A DNA stretch of 64,000 nucleotides. Origin: Microstegium vimineum. Taxonomy: Eukaryota > Streptophyta > Magnoliopsida > Poales > Poaceae. Positions 34,298 through 46,600 of this stretch are shown piece after piece (within the stretch, counting starts at the first letter, position 1; every line of letters begins with the position of its first letter). The notes under the pieces were generated by a model. That model did not search any database. It had not been told where the DNA came from and saw nothing but the letters and a program-made list of their open reading frames with translations. The DNA lies in NCBI GenBank assembly GCA_022036555.1, contig CM039120.1:33133716-33197715 (forward strand). Reading direction: 5' to 3'. Made by a program: the position numbers and the translations under genes.

Positions 34298-35622
34298 TTA
34301 ATAATGCGGCGGATGTGGATGTTGTTGCCGCCAAAAGTCCCAACGCCGATGTTGTTCTTCATGCATTGCTTGAATGTTCTGGGTCGTTTGTTGGACGATG
34401 TGTGTTGTCTCATTGTGCTCAACACGCAACTCACCAACGATGTTGGTAAGATGATCAAATTCTTGCCGTAGTTCAGGATGCTCCCTGTCTTGTGTGGACG
34501 AGAAGGATGCTCGTGCTCGTTGCAGCCGTGATGGTCGAGGAGGCATGCCACTTGAAGTGTGCATGGGATCAGAAGATGCATCGTCTTCCTCCTCGCCAAC
34601 AGCTCCTCGGGAAGGTCCACCTTGCTCAAGATGAACAAAGTGTAGCCCCTCCTGAGCTCTCCTGTTTGAGCCTGCAAAATCTCTTTTCCCAATTCCTTGA
34701 TCTAAATCAAGGGTTAGCTTGCGGGTCCTATACAATTGAAGTTGCCTATTTGGAAGAGGCACCTGAATTGTATGGCCACTGTAAATCATTTTTAAATCAC
34801 CATTGGCATCTCTTTTTAGCATTTGAACATGAGCATGCTTAAGATATTCTTCAGAAATCATAGCTAATGGAGCAGAGATGCAAACAAAGGGGTTTGTGCC
34901 ATCTAGCAGGTTCATGGATTCAGCAAGACGAGTAATTAAAGATGTGAATTGAATAGAGACATTACTCTCAATTGAACTTTGCCAAAATTTCACTAAATAT
35001 TTCACAGGAGAGATTCACATTTTGTTGACCATGGCATAAAGTAGTTTTAGTTCCATGTCACTTATCAAGTTAGCATTACTTCCAGGGAACAAAATTTTTT
35101 TCATCCAAAGATGTATGAAACGAAGAGTAGGATTATGAATTTCCTCAGGCTTAGGATTTGAGCAATCTTTTAAAGCAGAGATAGAGAACCAAAATTTCCT
35201 CTTGTTAAAACTACGCGTGGCAGGGTTTAAATCTATCACACATGTATTTTCAAAACCAAGAGCAGCACTAAGATGACTCCAAGATAGACTATGGTTTTGA
35301 TTAAACATGTGAAAGGAAATTCCAACATTAGAGATTTGGAGAGAGCTTAGAAATTCTGCGATGAGCAACTCAATTCCAAAATCTTCTATTTGCCAAAAGC
35401 TAGACCAACCAATAGAGGTAAAGATAGTTTCGAATTCGGTGGTCATACCTGCATTGGAGAGAAGTCTTGGATCCAAAATCCATGTGTGCTCAAAAGATCG
35501 ATCCTGAAGAGAAAGGTACCTTTCATACTCTAGTTGGTAGAACCAGAGTCCGCTTTGCTGATCATAGGTTGTCATCGGGGGTACCAATATTTCCTCGACA
35601 TGTGGTACCTCTGTTGGTACTT
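34298..35622 (-). pseudogene. extra 3' ORF of the Athila-like element, main part
   Basis: One minus-strand frame runs from the solo LTR edge at 35622 to the stop at 34298, broken once by TGA at 35015-35017. The region first encodes a globular domain with LEYERYLSLQDRSFEHTWIL and MTTEFETIFTSIGW. It then has a charged, coiled-coil-like C-terminus (DREHPELRQEFDHLTNIVGE) rich in Gln and His at the end. Position downstream of the gag-pol site is where Athila elements carry their third, sometimes env-like ORF. No signal peptide or clear membrane segment is visible in this part, so an envelope function is not supported. Confidence 0.6.
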
Positions 35623-38410
35623 TGTAACACCCCAAAATTTGCATTGTTTTGAAAATTGCTAAATTGATTTAATTATGCTTCTCTTGCTTTGCATTTAATA
35701 TAATTGAAAAAATATATCGTTTTGGTGAAATTAAAAACATCATGTAGAAACATGTTGTGCACACATTCTGGAGCATTTACTCTTTTTGTATTGAGTGGTT
35801 TTGGAAACCTATTCAAACCTGTATTTGAAAATGTATTTTGAAATTGGATCTTGAAAATCATCTCTGGAAATTGCAAAGACTTTTCTTCTCCCTCTCTTAC
35901 TCATTTTCTCCTTTTGGCCCGAGACATCCTCTCCTTCTCCTTTTGGCCTGGCTGAGAAACCACCCCGCAGGCCATGTTCCCTCCTCCCTCCTCTTTTCGT
36001 GCTTGGGCCGGCTCAGTCAAAGCCCAGTGCGGACTGCACTGTCCCTTCCTCCTTTGGCCCACCCAGTGTTCTTCTTGGTCCAGCAGAGCCCGCGCGGGAG
36101 CAAGCCTCCCCTTCCTTCCTCCTTGTCTCGCTGATACTGCGGACCCGCACGTCAGCGCCTTCCTTCACCTCTCCTCTGTTGAACCCAAGTCGGCAGAGAA
36201 CTCCACAACCGTACCTCCCCTTCCCCGCTTTCTTTGGGAATCCCTTCCTAATGCGCACGGATATTGCATCTATAGCACCCGCCTATCCAATCGCCCTATT
36301 TTTCCCATCTAGTCGCCCCCTTCGCCTTGCTCTAGAAGGCGCCGAGCCGCAAGTCCGAGCTCCAGCCGCCATTGACGCCCTTGAAGCCTCCCGAAGCTCC
36401 TCGTCCGCTAGCAAGCCATCTTCTGCCTCCAGAGTAAGGTGAGGGATCCCGTGTACCTCCTCCCTCAACCAATTTTGCGCTAGCTTGCTCACGCTGACCC
36501 ACCGTCACGCACAGGGGATCGGAAGACGCTTCTCACCACCGCCAGCCACCTCTGCTCCCTTTCGACTCGCACGAAACCCTGTGGTGAGCTCTCCTTCCAT
36601 CCCTCTTTCTTCTGGCGTCTCTAGTTTCTGTTTTGGTGGCCTGTAGGCCCTACATCCCTCGCGCCGGCGAGCTCCCACACCAGAACCATGGCGAAACGCC
36701 GCGCCGGCCCACTGTTCCCGGCTGACACCCGCTCTCTCCTTTCCCCATCTATCTGAGCCGTCGGATCTATGATCGACGCTCGAGATTAGAAGATACCCCT
36801 TCGTCCCTGACGTTTTGCTCAAGAACCCCTAGAGAATTTGACTCTCAATCCGCCATCCATGGCGCCCTCCTTGAATACGCCTTTGCCACTGGAAAGCGTA
36901 ATATCCGTCTGATTTGTTTTGTTTCGAAAATAAATGAAAAATACTTATTTTCAGGATTGCCATTCAAATTCAAAACCCTATATCTTTCTCGTTTTAAATC
37001 CGTTTTGAGATGTTCGAATTGCGTTAGATTCGTAATAAAATTATGTTTATGTTAATACCACTGTTATTCCGTTTTGAAACTTTAGAATTTTGTGATTAGA
37101 TTTAAATTAATACCTTTGTATAGGAGAACTTGTTAATTCATAACTTCATCGTTTTAGCTCCGTTTTTCGTGCTCAAAGCGTCGATGTGATCATAGCAATG
37201 CGTAGATTAGTTTTATAAACTTTTCATCTTGTTTTCTTATGAATCGGATTATCCTTGTTGTCCTATTCACAATTAATATAATTCATATGCATGATATCCC
37301 TTGTTTACCATTGATTGATCCTAGTGGATTGTTATCCTGAATATCTTGACACCTATGTTTTGATTCATCACATATGATTAGTATTGATATTGCTCATACT
37401 GGATGTACATGATCTTAATGTGATAATGACTATATGCAATAATGGTAAAACTCGCCTTTTAGCAACATTGGATTATAGGAGCTTATCTCGGGTCAAAAGC
37501 TGGGATATACAGTACAACCACGGGGGCTATATGGCTCTGGCTTTAGCTCAGTATGGGGACCTTTTCTAGCTCGTTCAGTGGTTACCTTTATGGAGCAAAA
37601 TGGGGTGTGGCGAGACAGATATAGATTGGTTTCTACTCTATGGGCATAGCCGCGAAGGAGTGTGACCGTAGACAGGTTGGCTCTACATCCCCCTGTCATG
37701 AACCTTGCGGCCCTAGCTTGTTAGACGAACCCTTGAAAGGCTTCATAGTGTACCCTGCCCGCTCACCTCGGTAGTGTTTTGGGAGTCATGATCCCAGGCA
37801 AATGGGCAAACACGACTTGTGGGTAAAGATGTACACCTCTGATCAGAGTTAAAAACTATCATGATAGTCGTGCTCACGGACACGAGCGGCTCGGAAAACT
37901 CACAGAATTATTGGGTTCTTATTTCTATGTGGCTTATGCAAGTATTATTTATTTATTGTATCATTGTCATTTACCTTATTATCATGGATATTTGAGCTTA
38001 TGCATTACCTTAACAATTGTTGATATTAATATGAATTTGATCTATTTAAAATGCTTACCGCTATGAACCATGCATAACCTTTTGAGCTTCATAAACCCCT
38101 TGTTATATTTGTTGAGTACGTATGTGCTCACCCTTGCATTCAAACACCACAGATGAAGATTGGATTGATGATTACCGAAATGAGTACTAGACTTGGAGTC
38201 AACCAGTCAACCAGTGCCTTGGAGCTTCCGCAGATGTCGTCGTCTTAGCGTCAGTTTATTTGTTTAAGACTCTATATTGAATATTTATTCGCTATGTAAT
38301 AAGCACTGTGATGGTATTCTTATGATTTGTCAACTCATGTGTGCGACTATTCCTGGGGTGCACATGGGCCTTTGATACACTTGTTTTTGTTCTTAAAAAC
38401 TGGTGTGACA
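35623..38410 (+). mobile_element. solo LTR, 2788 bp, nested in the Athila-like ORF
   Basis: It runs TGTAACACCCCAAAATTTGC to AACTGGTGTGACA and is flanked by perfect TACTT duplications (35618-35622 and 38411-38415). There is no internal region, primer site or polypurine tract, so it is a solo LTR left by recombination between two LTRs. The start matches chromovirus-type LTRs here. A GC-rich middle (35900-36900) has open frames on both strands without family features. Confidence 0.8.
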
Positions 38411-38415
38411 TACTT

Positions 38416-38620
38416 CCTCCTCCTGAGGGTGTTCTTTGGTTTGGAGGTTCTCCCATGTGTATCGGGCCAACCTCCCCTTGTTCTTCTTTGGGAAGTATCC
38501 TCTGATTGGTGGGAGCGTCGGGATGAGCTCTCACTCATAGCTTGCTTCATCTTCTTGAATGCGGATGTCAATGGGTTCTTCATCTTCTAGAGAGGAAGAG
38601 GGACACAAGAGCAAGACTAG
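38416..38620 (-). pseudogene. extra 3' ORF of the Athila-like element, part beyond the solo LTR
   Basis: In the frame that continues across the solo LTR, this side encodes EDEEPIDIRIQEDEASYE, a stop (38531-38533), then IRGYFPKKNKGRLARYTWEN. The match of frames on either side, with TACTT duplicated, shows that the solo LTR cut this ORF. The true start of the ORF was not determined. Confidence 0.5.
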
Positions 38621-39857
38621 AAAGGGGTATGTGGATGTGGAGTGGATTTCTAGTTTGCCTTGTGGGGAGAAGTTTGAGCTAAGAGAAGCTTGATGAAGAC
38701 AAGAGATCTTCTTGTGGACTAGTGAGAGCAACACTATTTCTCTTTGAGAGCTAAGAGCTTCTCTTGAATGTAGAGAGGAGAGAGCGAGGCAAGGAGAGGC
38801 TTGATCTAGAACTGAATTCTTGTTGAGGTGTGAGGGAATGAGCTCTCCTTGCATGGGGTTTTATAGGGGAAGGTAGTGGCACCAAGGGGGTGCCATGGAG
38901 TGGTCTGCCGACCACCCCTTGGGAATGCCCTTGGGTGCCATGATCACATGTCTAGTGGATGCCTTACACAAAGCAAAAGAGAGAGAAGGAGGTGGACACA
39001 AAGTGGTCGGCCATCCCTTTAAAGTAGAGATTCCACTCATGCTTTTTCTAGTGCTTGGTGAAAGGTGAAAGATGGGATATGATGTGATCAAAAGCTGAGC
39101 TAAAGTGGTCAAGATTTTCCTCTTTAAACAAAGGATAGTGGGGAAGGCATGTCATGCTTTGATTGAAAGTGACTGATATGTTTTCTTTTTCAAAGAATGA
39201 CAAAGTGAAAGTGAAAGTTGATTCCCCACTTTGGATAAGGAGTAGTGGGAGACAAGGATGTGTCATGATTTAACCAAAAGTGATTGATGTACTTTAAAGC
39301 ATGACAAGACAAAAGAGATGTCTCCCAAAGCAAGAATTTGATTTTTGAAAATCCCACCTCCCAAATCATGAGATGCTTGGACAAAGGATGGTGGAGAGGA
39401 AAAGATGAATGAGCATGGGGCACTTAGGGTGGTCGGCCGATCCCCTATTCCTACATTTTTTTCCTTTTTCTTTTATAAAGGTCCCTAAATGATCCTTAAT
39501 CAAATAAGCCAAAGTAGGATGCATATGGGTGGTCGGCCGACCACCCCTATGACCCTACTTTTTGTCAAGTTTTAGTGCTAAACTAATTCTCAAGTTTTAT
39601 TTAATCTAAGTTTTAGTTTTATGAATTTTAAGTATGAAATAAATTAAAGGTTTGAACTAAATGTAAGAAGGAAAATAAAAGATAACTACCAATTTACCTT
39701 TTGGCGAAGGCTCCTTGATTTTAAGTCCTCGGAGTAGGACTCTCCTTCTTGTTCATTCCTCGGGTGCACTTGATGACTCCGGAGGCGGACACCGTGATGT
39801 GTGCACCTCTTTATTTTTCCAAACCTTCCTTGGGTTGGCGGGTTCATCCTTCTTGAG
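38621..39857 (-). other. spacer between protease and extra ORF, no gene
   Basis: This is where reverse transcriptase and integrase would be in a complete element. No such motif is seen. It contains three palindromic GGTCGGCCGACC-like sites (about 38906, 39430, 39534) and an AT-rich stretch near 39580-39700. Confidence 0.55.
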
Positions 39858-40340
39858 TTATTTGATCTTGACCTCCGGATATTGCTTCTTCTTTCTCAGA
39901 GCTTGAACTCTTCTTTTTGATGGTTTTGCTTTTGCCTGCTTGTTCAGCTTATAACCATTGAAAGCACATTTTACCTTATGACTTGGGAATTGGAAGTGGA
40001 TTTGGCCCGATCCCACGTAGATGACCGCGTTGGTGGTATTGAGGAAGGGCCTTCCCAAAATGACGGGGACTTCCGTGTTAGATCCCATGTCCAGGATGAT
40101 GAAGTCGGTGGGGATGTACTCACTTGGATGTTCACCAAGACATCCCTTGCGAGTCCCTCAGGAAACCTTATCGTTTGGTCTACCATCTCCAATCGAACAC
40201 ATGTGGGGACCAAGGGTCCTCTTCGCAAATTATCATAAGTTACCTTAGACATGATGTTCACTCCCGATCCGAGATCGCAGAAGGCGGTGTGGAACGTTTG
40301 TTGCCCGATTGAGCACTTGATCGTCGGGAGGCCTGGATCT
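39858..40340 (-). pseudogene. Athila-like aspartic protease
   Basis: The gag frame reads on through PPFIMKKEDPGLPTIKCSIG and CDLGSGVNIM, whose D-x-G centre is the catalytic Asp loop of the retropepsin family. A frameshift near 40100 moves the reading to a second frame, with VPVILGRPFLNTTNAVI, the conserved ILGRPFL block near the protease C-terminus. The frame ends at 39858 in Lys-rich sequence. The enzyme cuts gag-pol; here it is broken by the shift. Confidence 0.7.
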
Positions 40341-41659
40341 TCCTTCTTCATGATGAAGGGAGGATCGAGAAGATAACCCCAATAGGAGCGAAGTGGAGGC
40401 TTACCGAACCTTGTGTTGACCATATTTACATGCTCAATTGAATCCTCTGGTTTCCCAGGAATCTTACCTTGTTCCATGGGTGGCATAGCTACTGCTAACT
40501 GAGCTAATTGGGTTTCTAGCATTTTATTAAAGCTCAATTGATTTTTCATGGTAGTTGTAAAGCTGTCCATTTTCTCACCAAAGCTTTCAAGAACTTTATC
40601 AGTGGCAATCATTTTTCTATTTATACCATCATTAATCTTAGATTGACCAAGAACAAGATCTTTTAATGAAGGCTGATTAATGTAAGAATTGTAATTACTA
40701 TTACCTCCATTACCTTGGTAGAAGGGGCGTGAGTTCCAGCTTCCTTGTTGTTGGGGTCGATTCCCATTGTTGTTGTTGTTGTTGTTGCTGATGAAGCTCA
40801 CATCCTCCTTTGGTGTCTCGGAGCAATTATTGCCCGAGTGATCATTTCCTCCGCACACCTCGCACCATGGATCAACTTCAATAGCTTGTGCGGCGGCGAC
40901 TGGGTAGATGGCCTCTCGTTCCTTCTTGGGACCTTCTTATATTTTCTTCATCAAGAGGTCTATCTTGGCGGAGAGTATGCCCACCTCACTGACGGTGTGC
41001 ATACCTCTTCTCTTTGGCTGGATACATTCGTCACCCCATCCTTGGTTTATCACTATTTTCTCGATGAGGTCCTTGGCATTTCTCACTATGTGTTGGAGAA
41101 ATGCCCCTCCAGCAGCAGCATCAAGGTGATTATGGGCCATGCTAGTCAGCCCATGGTAGAAACCTTTGATCAGGAGCCAGTTGTCTATCCCATGATGAGG
41201 ACAGCCACGAACGTACTCCTGGAGACGTTCCCATGCTTCGGGAATCGTCTCGTCAGATTGTTGCTGGAAGCTTGATATCTTCCCGCGAAGAGCATTGGTT
41301 TTACCTGTTGAGAAGAATTTCTTGAGGAATGTGTTAGCACACCTCTCCCATGTAGTGGCTTCTTCTTTGTGGGCGTAGAACCATTGCTTTGCCTTTCCCA
41401 ATAGCGAGAATGGAAAAAGGCGAAGGCGAATGGCGTCAGACGCCACTCCCTTGATGGTGAACGTGCCACATAACTCCATGAAGTGCTGGAGATGAGCATT
41501 GGCATACTCATGGGGCTTTCCGCAAAACAGATTGGCCTGCACCATGTGGATCAAGGTGGGTTTCAGCTCGAAGGTGGCATCCCCGAAGTTGACATCGGGA
41601 CCCTGAGCTACGTGGGTAGCTGATGAAGCCGAGAAGTCAAAGATCGCCTTCTGGGCCAT
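40341..41659 (-). pseudogene. Athila-like gag (capsid and zinc knuckle)
   Basis: The frame starts at the ATG at 41659 (MAQKAIFDFS). The capsid region contains FELKPTLIHMVQ, FMELCGTFTIKGVASDAIRL and RLFPFSLLGKAKQWFY, the classic Retrotrans_gag signature of the Athila lineage. One in-frame TAA (40937-40939) interrupts it before a CCHC knuckle, CEVCGGNDHSGNNC (near 40850), then an Asn/Gln-rich linker into the protease. A single stop in about 440 codons means it was working until fairly recently. Confidence 0.82.
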
Positions 41660-41929
41660 AGCTTCCTTGAGTGGTGGTGTAGAGCCTCCTTCCTTGAATG
41701 GATCCTAGTTCGAGATGAACCTCTGAGGGGGAACTTGATGACGTCTAGTCCTCCTCAACAGCTACTCAGGATCTTCAAGATAATTTCCCGGTAGTTGGAA
41801 ACCGCTCATAAACTGTCTAACTTCACAAGAAAGGAAAACACAGACAGGGGTAAGCCCCTATAACTAATTGATAAGTAAGTTAACGAGAATCTCTGGATTC
41901 AATCTAATTAAAATTTCTTGGCTAAGCTT

Positions 41930-41947
41930 TCCCCGACAACGGCGCCA
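41930..41947 (-). promoter_or_regulatory. primer-binding site, tRNA-Asp type
   Basis: On the minus strand TGGCGCCGTTGTCGGGGA lies eight bases inside the 5' LTR. It complements the 3' end of plant tRNA-Asp except for one base. Confidence 0.75.
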
Positions 41948-41955
41948 GAAATGTT

Positions 41956-43633
41956 TGTTGGTATTTCTTATGACTATTGGATGAATCCGCAAACGCGCAG
42001 ATTATACCGTTGTAGCACTTCACCAAGGAGTATTCCGAGGTATCATAATTTATATTATCCCAAGGGAAAGCCTTGCTAGAAATGATAATTGGATAGAGAT
42101 CCTAGAGAGCACCTCAACTTTAGTACCAACTAGTATAGGGGGGTAAACGATATATGTGATAGGAAGGGGTTGATGAATGAAGAAGCTACGATAAAAGATA
42201 CTTAGAATGGATCTCATAGACTAGCTAGGTGGGAGGACAACGAGAAGAGTAAAGGGACTCCTATGTACTTCTCTCTACTTCAATATACTTAGCTAAATAA
42301 CTAGTCTAGACACTATAGTTTGTCTCCTCAATACAAGTATGCTAGGCGAGGGGATAGATCAGTAGGAGGACAAAACTCCTACCGGACCACGCCCTCTTCT
42401 TATGGGGGCCTTACCTTTTAAGAACTTGCCTAAGAACACGTGGTGGAATACAACGACTAGACAGGTTGTCACCTCTTGCTAGCTACCACAAACAATCCGT
42501 GCAGCAAGCGATAACCAAGGATAAGATGATGTATAAGCACCACGCTTACACACAACTCACTACTTTGACTACGATCAAATAATCAAAGCACACTATAACA
42601 GGCAATGATCGCATACAGGAAAGGTCACAAGGATCACAGACTATGGGTGTGAAGGCTATTAAAGAGAAAAAGCATACAACAAGACTATATCTAGTATAGA
42701 AATGCTCAAAGTAAATACTAAGTAAAGTAAAGAGAAAGATATATATTGAATAAGATAAAGTCTTACAAAGAAGGAAAGATACAACAGCTATACCAGACTC
42801 TCCAGAAGACGACTCTGGAAATCCGAGCAGAGCTCGACTCAACTCTAACTCCCACTCTAGACTAACTCCTAGAACAATCTAAGGAATAGAGCTTGTAGGA
42901 TTCTTCTTCATGATTAGAGAGGGGGATGTGACCCTCTATTTATTGTAGGAGGTGGAGTAGGGGCTTCTCCGGTGCCACGTCAGCGATCTAGGGCCTTCCA
43001 TCCTCCACCCTTGGATCCAACCGACCTTGAAACCGACCAAGGCATGGATGGTTGTGATCCAACATGTGTGGGAGAGGTATGGCGGTTGGGGGCGACCCAA
43101 CTGACCTAGGGGTGGTTCGTCCGACCCCCCAATGGCCAGTGGGCCCTCCCTTACCTCCTTGGATGAGGTCCCACTAGTCAGGGAATGAGTGGGGCCTGTT
43201 TGGGCCCATTGGTGGTTCGGCCAAACCCCCCTTGGGGGTTCTGGCCCACCTCTGCTGTCCTGAGGTTGGCCCCACTTGTCATTGGTGCTAATTGCTGGTT
43301 CTGAGTGGGTTGTTACGTTTATCTCCTTGGTGTGAGCCGTTGAGAGGAAACACAGAGTGATCCAATGGATGGATTCCACTCTAGAGTGCTTCTCTTGGAT
43401 CATGGCCGAGAGGGGAGAGCATGGTGGGCCCATAGGGTGGTCGGTCGAGCCCCCTATGTGGGCCCAACTGGCTCTCCTTTGCTCCATTTGTTCATTCCTG
43501 CACTCAAACACTCATGGACATGTGGAACTAGTTATTTGATAAAGTATGCTCATGATGTGTTTGTTTATCCTTGATCCTTGGATTGGTGGCAACATTTTAG
43601 CTATGTAAAAGATGGTCATAATTTGTGCCAACA
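41956..43633 (-). repeat. 5' LTR of the Athila-like element (right in window)
   Basis: It runs TGTTGGTATTTCTTATGACT to ATTTGTGCCAACA, 1678 bp. It is nearly identical to 31144-32859 apart from scattered substitutions, a shorter AT run and a 29-bp deletion between TGTG repeats near 43333. Confidence 0.88.
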
Positions 43634-43638
43634 ATCAA
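43634..43638. repeat. target duplication ATCAA, right copy
   Basis: It repeats 31139-31143 exactly and marks the return to the large element's internal DNA. Confidence 0.9.
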
Positions 43639-46600
43639 TAACTTTGCTAGCATGATCAGGGTGTATTTTAACTGTTGTCATTTTAGTAGAAATGTTGATT
43701 TCTATTTAAATGCAATTCATTCATCCTTTCATGTTATCAAAGTAGTAACAAAAGTAAGTTTAAAATGTTCATGTGGTTTGCTGGTATGGTAACATGTCAA
43801 TGTAACCATGTTTCTATGTCATGCATCAATGAAAACAAGTTTGTTAAATGTAAATTAAACTTGTCTTCTCCACCTGAGAAGAGGCCTAGACCTACTTGTT
43901 AAAAGAAATTAAATAATGAAACATAGAACAATTAATCACCATGCTTTGCATGTTTGTGTTTGTTCATGTTGGTATAACTGAATGTTTGTCATATGTCAGG
44001 TTTTGTGCTTGATATGGGTTGCTTAAATTAAAGTGGTTGATTCTCTTAAGTACTTACTTGTGTAAATGTTGTGCTCCCATGCGTGAAGACCTTATCTCTG
44101 TCAGATCTCTCTGCGCCAGATCGTCTTCAGTGCAACCTTGATCTTTATCTACCTGGGTTTGAAATCTTCTCCTGAGCAGATCATATCATTGCTTTATCGA
44201 CTGATTCCTTGACCCTTGTATTGACTCCGTCCCTAGAATCTCGCTTGTTGATCTCCAACTTTCCAATCTTTGGATGTCTATCTATCTTGATCTCTTGTTA
44301 ATACTTGACAAGATCAACTCTCATGATGCTTTATTGTCTCGTATTCTCCTTGGTAAATGCAAGTTCTATGTAGATTCAAAGTAAGAATCTGATGCTCTTT
44401 TGTCTACTTATGACAATCCTTGTTGCTCATGTGCCTTGCCTTTACCTTGGAACAACCTTTGTTGACTTCTAACCTTGCTACTACCTTCGCTTGATATCCC
44501 TTGTTTGTGTGGTGCCTGTTTTTACAACGCACGTTGTGTCACTTGAAATTTCTCTTTTGGTGTATATTTGGTAATGGTGTTAGGATGATAATTCTACGAT
44601 GTCGCGACGAAACCGAGAGCCTCTTGTGGCGGCCGATACAAGTTGTGTTGCTCGGCACGTGCTGGTATCGTGAGTGGTTAGTCCTAATCCATTGCGAAAG
44701 TTACACCAATGTAATATTTTCTTGTGCGCTTCTCCTTGGTTATCTTCCAAATCTTATCCGAAGATCTATATCTTGAGCAGATGAAGTTAGACTCCTTTTT
44801 AGATGTGCAAAGAGGATGACCTCGAGAGAATAGGTCACAAACATAAACGTTAAGAAACTACAATAAGTAGTGGGCAAGTGATTACTTGATTGTTCCTAGG
44901 ATGACGTCGGTTGTCTAGCGGACAAATCATGTATCCTTCCTATTGGGCCAAATGGACACATACCACTTAAAGTTGGATAAGTGTCAGTTGGACAAGATTT
45001 TCCTAGACTTTGATATGTTCTAGAGTAAGCCATCTTGTGCTTATGATCTTTGGATTCAAGATCTCGATCTTCATGTGCAAGATGATCAAACAGTTAGAAT
45101 CAGCCTTCTCCGATATGGTTTCGTGTTGCTGATGTTGATAGTGTCTGCCAACACTTAGTTGTATCTCAGACATGTTGACTCTTACAATGGTGGAAACCTT
45201 GGAGATTTTCAGTGCCGAGAGACGACTGATTAGTTACCTATGGGAATGTTAATTTCTTGTTAATTAACAACTCCTTAGTAGCTATGAATGATATGTCTCA
45301 TAGAACAAGGTTGAGCAAGGACAACAATGGTTGTTAGCAATACAAGCGCTGCTCCTTGTTTAGAACCTGTGTTATCGAGTCATTTTCCACCTTGGACAAT
45401 CACACAGATACTACCAGGTGTTGTGTCAGCTAAGTCAAGAGCTAGCGACAACATGTTCCTAGTGTTAGTTAGCACCCTGGTGTATCCAGTGCTACAAGGA
45501 GGATTTGTTCAAAATCCTATGGTATGAAGTACAAAAGGGTACTCAGAAGAGATACCTTGTTTTTGTTGGATTGTTCTTTTTGTAGGGTTGCATTATTCCC
45601 TTCAAAGAAAATTCAAAAAAAAACATGTACTTATGCGTTGTCAGTTGGTATCTCAATGCACAGTTATGGTTGTTTTCTGGAAGGTATGTAAGGAAAAACA
45701 CATAACTCTCCCCTCCGCAAGAGAAAGCTACTACAACCGGAAGAGTCCGAAAGTGCTGAACACACCACAATGTGTGAAGCAAGGGAGAACGAGACATCTG
45801 TCAGGATTTCACGACACTAATTATGTTGCCTCTAAGCAATTGGATAGAGGCGTGAACATGATTGGTTTTCTGAACTCAATGAGCTCCTTTCTCACTTAGG
45901 GTACTTCAATATCTTAAGTTGGATTGAGCTGAGTTGAGTGAAGCCTGAAAATGACAAATGTCTTGTCGGTCGGTTGCTATAGTTTCAATAGAGAGAAGTT
46001 TTAATGGATGTTGTTTGGATAACCAGACAATGTCTGTTGGAGATGAATTTTGGTCAAGTAGTCAGGGTACTTTTGAACGTATGTGCCTACCAAAATTCAT
46101 GAACCATCAAGAAATAATTTTGGATGTTGGAAACTAAGAACGAAGATATGTTGGATCTACAATTTTCCTTGAGGATTGCAATCCTTCCTCCTTTTTGAGG
46201 AATGTGTTGTGATTGGTGCCAAGACTAGCAACATTGCCAATGTGTTTCCTATGGATAAGTCTTTGGATACCCCTCTAAAAGGGCTAGTTACACCTTTTGT
46301 GATTTGCTATTACCTTCCCATATAAACAATGGTTGATCGGTGAAGATGTTGTACAATTCAGCCTGTGCAATGGCAAGTCACAAACAATTTGAAAAGTGTC
46401 AAACAACAGATTTTGGAGTTTTTCATTGACATTGGGTCTTGAATTTAATATCAAAAGTAGTCCAACAATATACTACTATGATATAGTGCAATTCAATCCA
46501 AGGTGCTTTACAGTTGCATCATGTAGGAAGTTCACCCACCTACTTGATGGTGTACGGTATCTCAAGTTTGGGAAAAAGTTTACAACTTTTGTTATTCTCC

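Larger units (their letters stand above)
31144..43633 (-). mobile_element. Athila-like Ty3/gypsy retrotransposon, non-autonomous, with nested solo LTR
   Basis: It is bounded by near-identical LTRs (31144-32859 and 41956-43633) and a perfect ATCAA target duplication, so the insertion is complete. It reads on the minus strand: 5' LTR, tRNA-Asp-type primer site, gag, protease, a non-coding spacer, an extra ORF, a 3' non-coding region, polypurine tract and 3' LTR. Reverse transcriptase, RNase H and integrase are absent; the protease frame ends near 39858 with nothing recognisable after it. Removing the solo LTR at 35623-38410, the element is about 9.7 kb. Confidence 0.85.

Noticed and set aside
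34298..35644. Calling the Athila-like extra ORF an envelope protein
   Set aside because: Position fits, but no signal peptide, membrane anchor or cleavage site was seen.
35838..36822. Open frames of 69-147 codons on both strands
   Set aside because: They are inside the solo LTR bounded by TACTT duplications; Pro/Ser/Leu-rich composition without a family.
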